DNA of 6,963 nt from Actinomycetes bacterium (GCA_023390875.1 JAEWCA010000487.1:1-6963); one strand, 5' to 3'. Shown: positions 1-6,904, numbered from the stretch's first letter. Program-made: numbers and translations. The notes: a model not told the origin generated them from the sequence alone.

Positions 1-1014
1 CAGCTGGGTGCCGGGCGGCACCGGCGGGTGCGTCGCGACGCCGATGTGGTGCGGCCACGACCGGGGCACGACGTCGAGCACCGCGTACCCGCCGCCGCCC
101 AGCGCGACCCACCGGCCGGCCGCGACGTCGTGCGCCAGGTCGTGCAGCATCATCGCGGCCGCGCGCTGCCCGTCCACGGACACCCGCAGGTGCGTGAGCG
201 GGTCCATCGTGTGCGCGTCGCAGCCGTGCTGGGTCACGAGGACGTCCGCGCCGAACGCCCGCACCACGGCCGGCACCACGGCGTCGAGCGCGCGCAGCCA
301 CCCGGCGTCGCCCGTGCCGGACGGCAGCGGGACGTTCACGGCCGTGCCGGGCGCGTCGGGGCCGCCGGTCTCGCGCGAGTGGCCCGTGCCCGGGAACAGC
401 GCGTGCCCCGTCTCGTGCACCGACACCGTGAGCACGCGCGGGTCGTCCCAGAACACCGCCTGCACGCCGTCGCCGTGGTGCGCGTCCACGTCGACGTAGG
501 CCACCCGCTCGACGCCCGCGGCGAGCAGCGCCCGGATCGCCACCGCCGCGTCGTTGTAGACGCAGAACCCCGAGGCCGCGCCGGGCATCGCGTGGTGCAG
601 ACCGCCCGCGATGTTGACGGCGTGCTCGGCCCGTCCCTCCCACACGGCCAGCGCGGAGTCGACCGACCCCTGCACCACCCGCGCGGCGGCCTCGTGCATG
701 TCGGGGAACACGGGGTCGTCGCTCGTGCCGAGCCCGCGCGACAGGTCGTGCGTGCCGTGGTCCGCGGCGCGGTGCACCGCGGCGACGTAGGCGGGTTCGT
801 GGACGGTCTCGATGAGCGAGTCCGGCGCGGGCTCCGAGCCGACGAGCTCGACGTCGGGGTGGTCGAGCAGCCCCAGCTCGCCGGCCAGCCGCATCGTGAG
901 CTCGACCCGTTCCGACGTCATCGGGTGGCCGTGGCCGAAGTCGTAGCCGAGCATCTCGGGCGACCAGACGACGCGCACCGGCGGCGTCGACCCGGCCTCC
1001 CCCTGCGACGTCAT
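1..1014 (-). CDS. acuC: AcuC-type histone deacetylase-family enzyme (acetoin utilization protein), C-terminus cut by window edge
   Basis: Zn-dependent deacetylase of the class I HDAC/arginase-like fold. In Bacillus AcuC removes acetyl groups from acetyl-CoA synthetase; the substrate here is inferred from family. I translated 338 residues from ATG at 1014 to the window edge with no stop, so roughly 50 C-terminal residues are probably missing (AcuC is usually near 390). Catalytic features are complete: YDFGHGHPM near residues 24-32, the general-base His pair in GGLHHAM (H140, H141), zinc ligands D177 and H179 in YVDVDAHHGDGVQ and D266 in QHGCDAH, and the transition-state Tyr in GGGGY (Y310). 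The HGCDAHTMDPLTHL stretch is AcuC-like rather than eukaryotic HDAC-like. The ATG has only a weak GGTGGG (1018-1023) upstream, but family homology begins at about residue 13, so this start fits. It is divergent from ktrB. A related acetylpolyamine amidohydrolase is the less likely alternative. Confidence 0.93.
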   Translation of the reverse strand, partial: MTSQGEAGSTPPVRVVWSPEMLGYDFGHGHPMTSERVELTMRLAGELGLLDHPDVELVGSEPAPDSLIETVHEPAYVAAVHRAADHGTHDLSRGLGTSDDPVFPDMHEAAARVVQGSVDSALAVWEGRAEHAVNIAGGLHHAMPGAASGFCVYNDAAVAIRALLAAGVERVAYVDVDAHHGDGVQAVFWDDPRVLTVSVHETGHALFPGTGHSRETGGPDAPGTAVNVPLPSGTGDAGWLRALDAVVPAVVRAFGADVLVTQHGCDAHTMDPLTHLRVSVDGQRAAAMMLHDLAHDVAAGRWVALGGGGYAVLDVVPRSWPHHIGVATHPPVPPGTQL

Positions 1015-1140
1015 GCGCCCACCGTGGCACCCGACCAGCCGGGCTGTCGAACCTGCACCCGGACGGCTGTGTCGTCGCGTGCGGCAGGTCGTGCCAGAGT
1101 TGACCCGTCCGGCGGGGGCCGGCCGGTCGATGGAGGTGTG
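1015..1140. promoter_or_regulatory. Divergent intergenic region between acuC and ktrB
   Basis: These 126 bp separate the start codons of two divergent genes, so they must hold the acuC promoter and most likely the ktrB promoter. On the plus strand a TTGACC hexamer at 1100-1105 resembles a -35 box, but no TANNNT lies at the right distance. On the minus strand a TTCGACA-like stretch (about 1046-1052) also lacks a -10 partner. The region is too short and lacks the conserved parts for me to call a c-di-AMP (ydaO) riboswitch, which precedes ktr genes in some bacteria. The promoter role rests on gene layout, not on a recognised motif. Confidence 0.5.
1132..1136 (+). promoter_or_regulatory. Ribosome binding site of ktrB
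   Basis: GGAGG lies 4 nt before ATG 1141. It decides the start, because the frame is open upstream to position 28 and no in-frame ATG closer to the conserved domain has such a site. The in-frame GTG at 1138 is too close to the GGAGG. Confidence 0.75.
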
Positions 1141-2517
1141 ATGGCGCGCGGTGGCCCAGGCGTCGGCTGGCATGCCCGCGAGCTGGTCGACCGCCTCGCA
1201 CGCCAGTCGCCCGCCCGCCTCGCCGTCGGGGTGTTCGGCGGCGTCATCGGGATCATCACGACGCTCCTGCTCGCACCGTGGGCGACCGCCGAGGGGCACT
1301 CCGCGCCGTTCGTCGACGCGCTGTTCACCGCGACGTCCGCCACGACCGTCACGGGTCTCGTCACGGTCCCCACCGGGTCGTACTGGTCCATCTGGGGGCT
1401 CGTCGTCATCCTCGTCGCCATCCAGATCGGCGGCCTCGGCGTGATGACGCTCGCGTCGCTGCTCGGCATGGCCGTGTCGCGGCGCATCGGCCTGACGCAG
1501 CGGCTGCTCGTGTCGTCCGAGACCAAGACGACGCGGCTCGGCGAGGTCGGCTCGCTCGTGCGGACCGTCATCGTGACGTCCGTCGTGCTCGAGGTGTCGA
1601 TCGCGCTCATCTTGTTCCCGCGGTTCCGGCTCGAGGGCGAGAGCTGGGGGACGTCGGCGTGGCACGCGACGTTCTACGCGATCTCCGCGTTCAACAACGC
1701 CGGCTTCGTGCCGACCGTCGAGGGGCTCGCGCCGTTCGCGTCCGACTGGTGGGTGCTGCTGCCGATCATCGTCGGCGTGTTCGTGGGGTCGCTGGGGTTC
1801 CCCGTCATCCTCAACGTCGGCGCGCGCCTGCGGGACGCCCGGCGGTGGAACCTGCACTCCAAGCTCACGATCACCACGAGCATCGGGCTCGTGGTCGCGG
1901 GCTCGCTCCTCGTCGCCGCGTTCGAGTGGACCAACCCGCGCACGTTCCAGCCGCTCGGGCCGAGCGCGACGGCGCTCGCGTCGCTGTTCGCCGGCGTCAT
2001 GCCGCGCTCGGGCGGCTTCTCGACGGTCGACATCGGCGACATGCACGAGAGCACGTGGCTGCTCATGGACGCGCTCATGTTCGTCGGCGGCGGCTCCGCG
2101 TCGACCGCGGGCGGCATCAAGGTCACGACGCTCGCGGTGATGCTGCTCGCGATCGTCGCCGAGTCGCGCGGCGACCGGGACGTCGAGGCCTACGGCCGGC
2201 GGGTGCCGCGCGAGGCGCTGCAGGTCGCGATCGCCGTCTCGCTCATCTCCGCGACGCTCGTGCTCGTCGCGTCGCTGCTGCTGCTCGCGATGACGGGCGA
2301 CACGCTCGACCGCATCCTGTTCGAGGTGATCTCCGCGTTCGGCACGTGCGGTCTGTCCACCGGGCTGACCCCGGAGCTGCCGACCGCGGCGAAGTACGTC
2401 CTGTCCGTCCTGATGTTCGTCGGGCGGACCGGCACGATGACGCTTGCCGCGGCCCTCGCGCTGCGCAACCGTCGTCGCGTCATCCGGTACCCGGAAGAGA
2501 GGCCGATCATTGGCTGA
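1141..2517 (+). CDS. ktrB: TrkH/KtrB-family potassium uptake protein, K+-translocating membrane subunit
   Basis: A 458-residue inner-membrane K+ transporter subunit that forms a homodimer gated by a ring of KtrA/TrkA. The length matches KtrB. The sequence shows the four M1-P-M2 repeats of the superfamily of K+ transporters, with one filter glycine per repeat: SATTVTGL (66-73), FNNAGF (184-189), RSGGFS (289-294) and FGTCGLS (400-406). GGSASTAGGIKVTT (317-330) corresponds to the conserved loop in the third repeat that acts as the intramembrane gate in this family. The conserved GRTGTMTLA lies in the last helix (428-436). Approximate helices: 26-46, 82-109, 139-160, 203-226, 242-262, 305-340, 362-385 and 414-441. 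The first about 24 residues are cytoplasmic and Arg-rich. The gene overlaps ktrA by 8 bp, so the two are co-expressed. It could be called TrkH; KtrB is preferred because the partner has a single RCK unit. Na+ or H+ coupling cannot be told from sequence. Confidence 0.94.
   Translation: MARGGPGVGWHARELVDRLARQSPARLAVGVFGGVIGIITTLLLAPWATAEGHSAPFVDALFTATSATTVTGLVTVPTGSYWSIWGLVVILVAIQIGGLGVMTLASLLGMAVSRRIGLTQRLLVSSETKTTRLGEVGSLVRTVIVTSVVLEVSIALILFPRFRLEGESWGTSAWHATFYAISAFNNAGFVPTVEGLAPFASDWWVLLPIIVGVFVGSLGFPVILNVGARLRDARRWNLHSKLTITTSIGLVVAGSLLVAAFEWTNPRTFQPLGPSATALASLFAGVMPRSGGFSTVDIGDMHESTWLLMDALMFVGGGSASTAGGIKVTTLAVMLLAIVAESRGDRDVEAYGRRVPREALQVAIAVSLISATLVLVASLLLLAMTGDTLDRILFEVISAFGTCGLSTGLTPELPTAAKYVLSVLMFVGRTGTMTLAAALALRNRRRVIRYPEERPIIG
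2493..2502 (+). promoter_or_regulatory. Ribosome binding site of ktrA, inside the end of ktrB
   Basis: The purine-rich run GGAAGAGAGG ends 7 nt before TTG 2510. It is the best Shine-Dalgarno match near the start of the RCK domain. This is why TTG 2510 is chosen over the upstream in-frame ATG at 2444, which would add 22 Arg-rich residues translated out of frame from within ktrB. Confidence 0.75.
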
Positions 2518-3214
2518 CACCCTGCGGGACGTCAGCGGCACGCACAACGCGCCGCGCACGCCCAAGAAGGACAACGGCGTGCTCGTGATCGGCCTCGGCC
2601 GGTTCGGGTCCGCCATCGCCGCGACGCTCGACCGGCTCGGGCAGGACGTGCTCGCCGTCGAGCGCAGCCCCGAGCTCGTCGCCCAGTGGGCCGGCCGGGT
2701 CGCGCTCGTCGAGGCGGACGCGGCGAACCCCGAGGCGCTCGAGCAGCTCGGCGCGCGCGAGTTCCCGGTCGCCGTCGTCGGCGTCGGATCGTACCTCGAG
2801 GCGTCCGTGCTGATCACGGGCAACCTCGTCGACATCGGCGTGCCGCAGATCTGGGCCAAGGCCGTCAGCTCCGAGCACGCCCGCATCCTGCAGCGCATCG
2901 GCGCGCACCACGTGGTGCTGCCGGAGGCCGACGCGGGGTCGCGCGTCGCGCACCTCGTGTCGGGCAAGCTGCTCGACTACATCGAGGTCGAGGACGGGTT
3001 CACCGTCGTGAAGATGCGGCCGCCGAAGGAGATCCAGGGGTTCACGCTCGCGCAGTCGAACATCCGGCAGCGCTACGGCGTGACCGTCATCGGCGTGAAG
3101 AGCCCCGGGGTCGACTTCGTCTACGCGACGCCCGCGACGCGCATCTCGGCGAGCGACCTCATCATCGTGTCCGGGCACGCCGAGCTGCTGGAGCGGTTCG
3201 CGGCGCGGCCCTGA
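2510..3214 (+). CDS. ktrA: TrkA/KtrA-family potassium uptake regulatory subunit (RCK domain protein)
   Basis: Cytoplasmic gating subunit of the Ktr/Trk K+ uptake system. In the family, octameric RCK rings bind nucleotides (ATP/ADP or NAD(H)) and open or close the membrane subunit. From TTG 2510 the product is 234 residues, the size of a single-unit KtrA (about 220) and half of Proteobacterial TrkA. The N-terminal Rossmann fold begins at VLVIGLGRFG (24-33), the nucleotide-binding glycine motif. An acidic residue ends the second strand (E51, VLAVER), and D70 follows in the VEAD strand. Residues about 155-225 form the RCK_C (TrkA_C) domain, ending in DLIIVSGH (216-223). The first 22 residues are a hydrophilic tail. 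The gene overlaps ktrB by 8 bp and is probably translationally coupled. In Firmicutes, RCK_C of KtrA binds c-di-AMP; that this holds here is inference. The rare TTG start may lower its yield relative to ktrB. Confidence 0.93.
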   Translation: MADTLRDVSGTHNAPRTPKKDNGVLVIGLGRFGSAIAATLDRLGQDVLAVERSPELVAQWAGRVALVEADAANPEALEQLGAREFPVAVVGVGSYLEASVLITGNLVDIGVPQIWAKAVSSEHARILQRIGAHHVVLPEADAGSRVAHLVSGKLLDYIEVEDGFTVVKMRPPKEIQGFTLAQSNIRQRYGVTVIGVKSPGVDFVYATPATRISASDLIIVSGHAELLERFAARP

Positions 3215-3238
3215 GCGCTCGCCCGGGGCCGCGCCGCG
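3199..3238. terminator. Perfect 13-bp GC hairpin at the convergent junction, probable two-way terminator
   Basis: CGCGGCGCGGCCC (3199-3211) is perfectly complementary to GGGCCGCGCCGCG (3226-3238), with a 14-nt loop (3212-3225). The left arm encodes the last four codons of ktrA, and the loop begins with its TGA stop. The hairpin ends 5 bp before the yjfF stop at 3244-3246 on the other strand. There is no T-run on either side, as is common for terminators in high-GC actinobacteria, so it may work by stem stability alone or with Rho. The hairpin is seen directly; its terminator role is inferred. Confidence 0.65.
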
Positions 3239-3243
3239 TCACG

Positions 3244-4263
3244 TCATCGTCGGCGCAGCACGAGCAGCCGCTGCAGCACGACGAACACCAGCAGCAGCGC
3301 GCCGATCACGATCTTGGTCCACCACGAGCTCAAGGTGCCCTGGAACGTGATGATCGTCTGGATCAGGCCGAGCACGACGACGCCCAGCACCGACCCGAGC
3401 ACGAACCCGCTGCCGCCCGTCAGGAGCGTGCCGCCGATGACGACCGCGGCGATCGCGTCGAGCTCCATGCCGACACCGGTCAGGGAGTAGCCGGACCGGG
3501 AGAAGATCGCGAACAGCAGGCCGCCGAGACCCGCGCACGTGCCGCTGATGACGTACACGAGCACCTTCGTGCGGGCCACCGGCAGACCCATGAGCCGCGC
3601 GGACTGCTCGCTGCCGCCGATCGCGTACACCGTGCGACCGAACCGCGTGTAGTGCAGCAGGACGAACGCGACGGCCACGACGGCGAGCGCGATCACGCCG
3701 CTCGGGGTGATGACCAGGCCGTCGTCGGTGCCCCACCGGGTCTGCGACAGCCTGACGATCGTCGGGTCCGTGATCGGGATGGACTCGGGCGCGACGAGGT
3801 AGCACAGGCCGCGCGCGAGGAACATCGCCGCGAGCGTCGCGATGAACGGTTGTATCTCGAACACGTGCACCATGACGCCGACGATGAGCCCGACGAGCGT
3901 GCCGACGAGCACGCACACCGGGATCGTGATGCCGGCGGACCACCCGTGCGTGAACATCCACGCGGACACGCACCCCGACAGCGCGACGACCGCGCCGACG
4001 GACAGGTCGATCCCGCCCGTGAGGATCACGAACGTCATGCCGACCGCGAGGACCACGAGGAACGAGTTGTTGATGAGGATGTTCGCCATCACCCGGCCGG
4101 TGAGGAAGTTCTCGTACCGGGAGCCGCCGACGGCGAGCATCACGGCGAGCACCACCACGGTGCCGAGCACCGGCTGGTAGCGGGCGTCGAGCCGCCACCG
4201 CGGCGCCTTCTGGGGGGTCGCCGTGCCGGCGGGCCGGGTGGGCGTGAGCTGGTCGGTCGCCAT
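3244..4263 (-). CDS. yjfF: Sugar ABC transporter permease, YjfF-like (galactofuranose/fructose type)
   Basis: Inner-membrane permease of a CUT2-class (ribose/galactose-type) sugar importer, 339 residues, close to E. coli YjfF. It pairs with the YtfT-like permease and the YtfR-like ATPase encoded upstream. The membrane part begins near residue 31 after a hydrophilic tail of about 30 residues. Family motifs are clear: VGMTFVILTGGIDLSVG (74-90); the cytoplasmic coupling loop AIGGSEQSARLMGL (214-227), which contacts the ATPase; ELDAIAAVVIGGTLLTGG (267-284); and GTLSSWWTKIVIGALL (309-324) followed by LQR, which I recall as characteristic of YjfF rather than YtfT or RbsC. The ATG at 4263 overlaps the upstream TGA by 1 bp (TGATG), with a GGAGG at 4274-4278 placed 10 nt away. 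It is the last gene of the operon and is followed by the shared hairpin. Substrate is uncertain; the Bifidobacterium fructose permease FruG is also of this type. Confidence 0.92.
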   Translation of the reverse strand: MATDQLTPTRPAGTATPQKAPRWRLDARYQPVLGTVVVLAVMLAVGGSRYENFLTGRVMANILINNSFLVVLAVGMTFVILTGGIDLSVGAVVALSGCVSAWMFTHGWSAGITIPVCVLVGTLVGLIVGVMVHVFEIQPFIATLAAMFLARGLCYLVAPESIPITDPTIVRLSQTRWGTDDGLVITPSGVIALAVVAVAFVLLHYTRFGRTVYAIGGSEQSARLMGLPVARTKVLVYVISGTCAGLGGLLFAIFSRSGYSLTGVGMELDAIAAVVIGGTLLTGGSGFVLGSVLGVVVLGLIQTIITFQGTLSSWWTKIVIGALLLVFVVLQRLLVLRRR

Positions 4264-5297
4264 CAGGCCGGCACCTCCACGGGGACGGGAGCCGCCCGAC
4301 GCCGCCGGGTGCGCATCCTGTGCTGCACCACGGGCGACTGCAGGAGGCACACGGCGATCACGACGAGCGCCTTGAACAGGGACACGGCGTTCACGGGGAT
4401 GCCGAGGATGGTGATGGACAGCGTGAGCGTCGTGATCACGAGGCTGCCGACGAGCGTGCCGGTCAGCGAGAACTTCCCGCCCGCGAGCGACGTGCCGCCG
4501 ATGACGACCGCGAGGATCGCGTCGAGCTCGATGAACAGGCCCGCGTTGTTCGAGTCGGCCGCCATGATGTCCGAGCTCTTGATGAACCCGGCGATGCACG
4601 CGAACGCCGCGCAGATGACGTAGACGGTCCAGATGATCGTCCGTGCCCGGACGCCCGCGAGGCGGGACGCCGACGGGTTGATGCCGACGGACTCGATGAG
4701 CACGCCGAGCGCGGTGCGCCGCGTCAGCAGGGCCGTGACGGCGAAGACGACCGCCGCGATGAGCGCCGCGACGGGCAGGCCCAGCCAGTAGCCGGACGCG
4801 ATCGTCTTGTACGGCGCGCTCGTCACGGTGGTGATCTGGCCGCCCGTGATGAGCATCGCGATGCCGCGGCCCGCCGTCATGAAGATCAGCGTCGCGACGA
4901 TCGGTTGGATGCCGACCACCGCCACGAGGAACCCGTTGAACACGCCGATCGCGAGCGCGACGGCGAGGGCGGACAGCATGGCCAGCAGGACCGTGCTCAG
5001 CGCCCCGGGGTCGGGCGACGCCGCGATCTGCGACAGCGCGACGGCCCCCGCGATCGCCATGACGGCCCCGACGGACAGGTCGATGCCGCGGGTCGCGATG
5101 ACGAGCGTCATGCCGAGCGCCACGAGGAGCAGCACCGACGAGCGGCGCAGGATGTCGACCGGGCCGCCGAACAGGTGGCCGTCGCGGACGGTGACCTCGA
5201 GGAACGCCGGGGACTTGAGCGCGCTCGCGACGAGCAGCGCGGCGAGCGCGACGAGCGGCCAGAACAGCCGGTGACGTGCGATGGCACCGAGGTTCAT
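4263..5297 (-). CDS. ytfT: Sugar ABC transporter permease, YtfT-like (galactofuranose/fructose type)
   Basis: First of two distinct membrane subunits of the CUT2-class importer, 344 residues (E. coli YtfT about 340). After a short cytoplasmic start a first helix spans about 12-28. The VRDGHLFGGPVDIL stretch (37-50) closely resembles the YtfT segment between the first helices. Other motifs: LGMTLVIATRGIDLSVG (61-77); VGIQPIVATLIFMTAGRG (128-145); the cytoplasmic coupling loop ESVGINPSASRLAGV (202-216); and ADSNNAGLFIELDAILAVV (247-265). The C-terminal tail is unusually basic (RTRRRRAA, 329-336) and likely cytoplasmic. ATG 5297 overlaps the stop of the ATPase gene by 4 bp (ATGA). It has AGGA at 5301-5304 and GGAGG at 5307-5311 upstream, both within the ATPase gene. 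Such overlaps favour coupled synthesis of subunits in fixed ratio. An RbsC-like ribose permease is the main alternative, less likely given the match to YtfT. Confidence 0.92.
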   Translation of the reverse strand: MNLGAIARHRLFWPLVALAALLVASALKSPAFLEVTVRDGHLFGGPVDILRRSSVLLLVALGMTLVIATRGIDLSVGAVMAIAGAVALSQIAASPDPGALSTVLLAMLSALAVALAIGVFNGFLVAVVGIQPIVATLIFMTAGRGIAMLITGGQITTVTSAPYKTIASGYWLGLPVAALIAAVVFAVTALLTRRTALGVLIESVGINPSASRLAGVRARTIIWTVYVICAAFACIAGFIKSSDIMAADSNNAGLFIELDAILAVVIGGTSLAGGKFSLTGTLVGSLVITTLTLSITILGIPVNAVSLFKALVVIAVCLLQSPVVQHRMRTRRRRAAPVPVEVPA

Positions 5298-6904
5298 GCG
5301 TCCTGCCCTCCGCTGGCGATGAGGTCGACGACGTCGTCGGTCGTGACGTCGTCCGCGTTGGTGAGCTCGCCGACCTTGCGCCGGTCCTTGAGCACGGCGA
5401 TCCGGTGCGACAGCCGCAGCACCTCCTCGAGCTCCGCGGAGATGAACACGACGGCCATGCCCTGCTCCGCGAGCTCGGCGACCAGGCGCTGGATCTCGGC
5501 CTTGGCGCCGACGTCGATGCCGCGCGTCGGCTCGTCGAGCAGCAGCAGCCTCGGCTGGGTCGCGAGCCATCGCGCGAGCAGCACCTTCTGCTGGTTGCCG
5601 CCCGACAGGTTGCCCGCGATCGCGTCCGGGTTCGCGGGTCGGATGCCGAGCTGCTCGACGTACTGCGCGACGACCTCGTCGGCCTTGCGCTGCGGGATCC
5701 GGCGCAGCCAGCCCCGCTCGGCCTGGAGCCCGAGCACGATGTTCTCGCGCACGGTGAGGTCGCCGATGATGCCCTCGGTCTTGCGGCTCTCGGACGAGTA
5801 GACGATGCGCCGTGCGAGCGCCGAGCGCGGGGTGCGCAGGCGCGTGGGCTGCCCGTCGACCCGCAGCTCGCCGACGTCCGAGCGGTCCGCGCCGTACAGC
5901 AGGCGCGCGAGCTCGGTGCGTCCCGAGCCGAGCAGGCCCGCGAGCCCGACGACCTCGCCCGGGTAGACGTCGAGGTCGAACGGCTCGATCGACCCCTTGC
6001 GCCCCAGGCCGATCGCCTGCAGGTACGGCTGGACGTCGCCGCGCTCGGCGACGACCCGCTTCGGGGCCTCCTCGAGCTGCTCGAGCACCTCCAGGCTGCG
6101 CCCGATCATCTTCTGGACGAGCTCGACGCGCGGCAGCTCGGCCGTGCGGTACTCGCCCACGAGCGTGCCGTTGCGCAGCACCGTCATGCGGTCGCTGATC
6201 GCGTAGACCTGCTCGAGGAAGTGGGACACGAACAGGATCGCGACGCCCCGACCGCGCAGGTCACGGACCACCGCGAACAGCCGCTCGACCTCGTCGACGT
6301 CGAGGCTGGAGGTCGGCTCGTCGAGGATGAGCACGCGCGCGTCGACGACCATCGCGCGGCAGATCGCGACGAGCTGCTGCACGGCCAGCGAGTGCGACGA
6401 CAGCGTCGACGCGGGGTCGATGTCGAGGTTCAGCGCCCGCAGGTGCTCCCGGGCCGCCCGGCGGGTGGCCCGGAAGTCGACGAGGCCGGCGCGGCGCACC
6501 TCGTGACCGAGCATGACGTTCTCCGCGACCGAGAGGTTGTCGCAGAGGTTGACCTCTTGGTACACGGTGCTGATGCCCGCGAGCTGGGCCTGCGCGGGGC
6601 CGGTGAACGTGCGCTCGGTGCCGTCGACGACGATCGTGCCGGCGTCGATCGAGTAGACGCCCGTGAGCGCCTTGATGAGCGTGGACTTGCCGGCGCCGTT
6701 CTCGCCCATGAGGGCGTGCACCTCGCCCGGGAACAGGCGCAGGTCGACGCCGTCGAGCGCCTTGACGCCGGGGAACGTCACGGTGATGCCGGTCATGGAG
6801 ACGACCGGCGCGCGGCCGGCGGCGTCACGGGGCCCGCCGGGCACGGCGGGCGGGTCGGGCTGGTCGGGCTGGTCCGCGGGGATGGCGGAGGGGCTGGTGG
6901 TCAT
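5294..6904 (-). CDS. ytfR: Sugar ABC transporter ATP-binding protein, YtfR-like (two fused ATPase domains)
   Basis: Cytoplasmic energy-coupling subunit of a CUT2-class sugar importer, 536 residues, with two ABC domains in one chain as in RbsA, MglA and YtfR. Domain 1 (about 35-270): Walker A GENGAGKST (67-75), Q-loop YQEVN (115-119), a degenerate signature HSLAVQQ (171-177), Walker B VLILDEPTS (191-199), H-loop His228. Domain 2 (about 295-530): degenerate Walker A GLLGSGRTE (323-331) without Lys, canonical signature LSGGNQQK (433-440), Walker B LLLLDEPTRG (453-462), and Ser489 where the H-loop His would be. These asymmetries are normal for the family and leave one complete ATP site. SSESRKTEGII (370-380) and RENIVLGLQAERGWLR (386-401) resemble YtfR most. 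Start ATG 6904 is favoured by GAGAGG at 6911-6916, 6 nt upstream. It adds a Pro/Asp/Ala-rich tail of about 34 residues; the alternative ATG at residue 37 lacks a ribosome site. Confidence 0.94.
   Translation of the reverse strand: MTTSPSAIPADQPDQPDPPAVPGGPRDAAGRAPVVSMTGITVTFPGVKALDGVDLRLFPGEVHALMGENGAGKSTLIKALTGVYSIDAGTIVVDGTERTFTGPAQAQLAGISTVYQEVNLCDNLSVAENVMLGHEVRRAGLVDFRATRRAAREHLRALNLDIDPASTLSSHSLAVQQLVAICRAMVVDARVLILDEPTSSLDVDEVERLFAVVRDLRGRGVAILFVSHFLEQVYAISDRMTVLRNGTLVGEYRTAELPRVELVQKMIGRSLEVLEQLEEAPKRVVAERGDVQPYLQAIGLGRKGSIEPFDLDVYPGEVVGLAGLLGSGRTELARLLYGADRSDVGELRVDGQPTRLRTPRSALARRIVYSSESRKTEGIIGDLTVRENIVLGLQAERGWLRRIPQRKADEVVAQYVEQLGIRPANPDAIAGNLSGGNQQKVLLARWLATQPRLLLLDEPTRGIDVGAKAEIQRLVAELAEQGMAVVFISAELEEVLRLSHRIAVLKDRRKVGELTNADDVTTDDVVDLIASGGQDA
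6853..6875. repeat. Short 9-bp tandem repeat inside ytfR (about 2.6 copies)
   Basis: The unit GGTCGGGCT occurs at 6853-6861 and 6862-6870 and continues as GGTCC at 6871-6875. On the coding (minus) strand it gives the repeated Asp-Gln-Pro triplets in residues about 11-17 of the ATPase. It lies in the non-conserved N-terminal tail, so copy number could vary without harming the fold. Confidence 0.6.

Noticed and set aside
1051..1095. Inverted repeats ACCTGC/GCAGGT (1051-1056, 1084-1089) and GGCA/TGCC (1083-1095) as operators
   Set aside because: The arms are only 4-6 bp, which is expected by chance in GC-rich DNA of this length; the two also overlap each other.
28..1140. Long plus-strand open frame continuous with ktrB, which would make an 829-residue fusion protein
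   Set aside because: The upstream 371 residues are an Arg/His/Val-rich shadow antisense to acuC. Family homology and the ribosome site begin at 1141, and the minus strand encodes a complete HDAC active site.
1015..1140. c-di-AMP (ydaO-type) riboswitch before ktrB
   Set aside because: Known upstream of ktr genes in other bacteria, but the space is short and I cannot find its conserved helices or motifs. A covariance-model search would settle it.
2686..4623. Long plus-strand open frame of 645 residues across ktrA and the yjfF region
   Set aside because: Composition is Arg/Ala/Asp/His-rich with no domain. It is an out-of-frame shadow of ktrA, then antisense of yjfF, typical of high-GC DNA with few stops.
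4320..5801. Plus-strand open frame of 493 residues antisense to ytfT and ytfR
   Set aside because: Low-complexity, charged shadow sequence with no recognisable fold; the minus strand carries clear permease and ATPase motifs.
5294..6904. Loss of ATPase function through the missing Lys in the second Walker A and degenerate first signature
   Set aside because: These departures are normal in the RbsA/MglA/YtfR family, which keeps one complete site formed by the first Walker A and the second signature.
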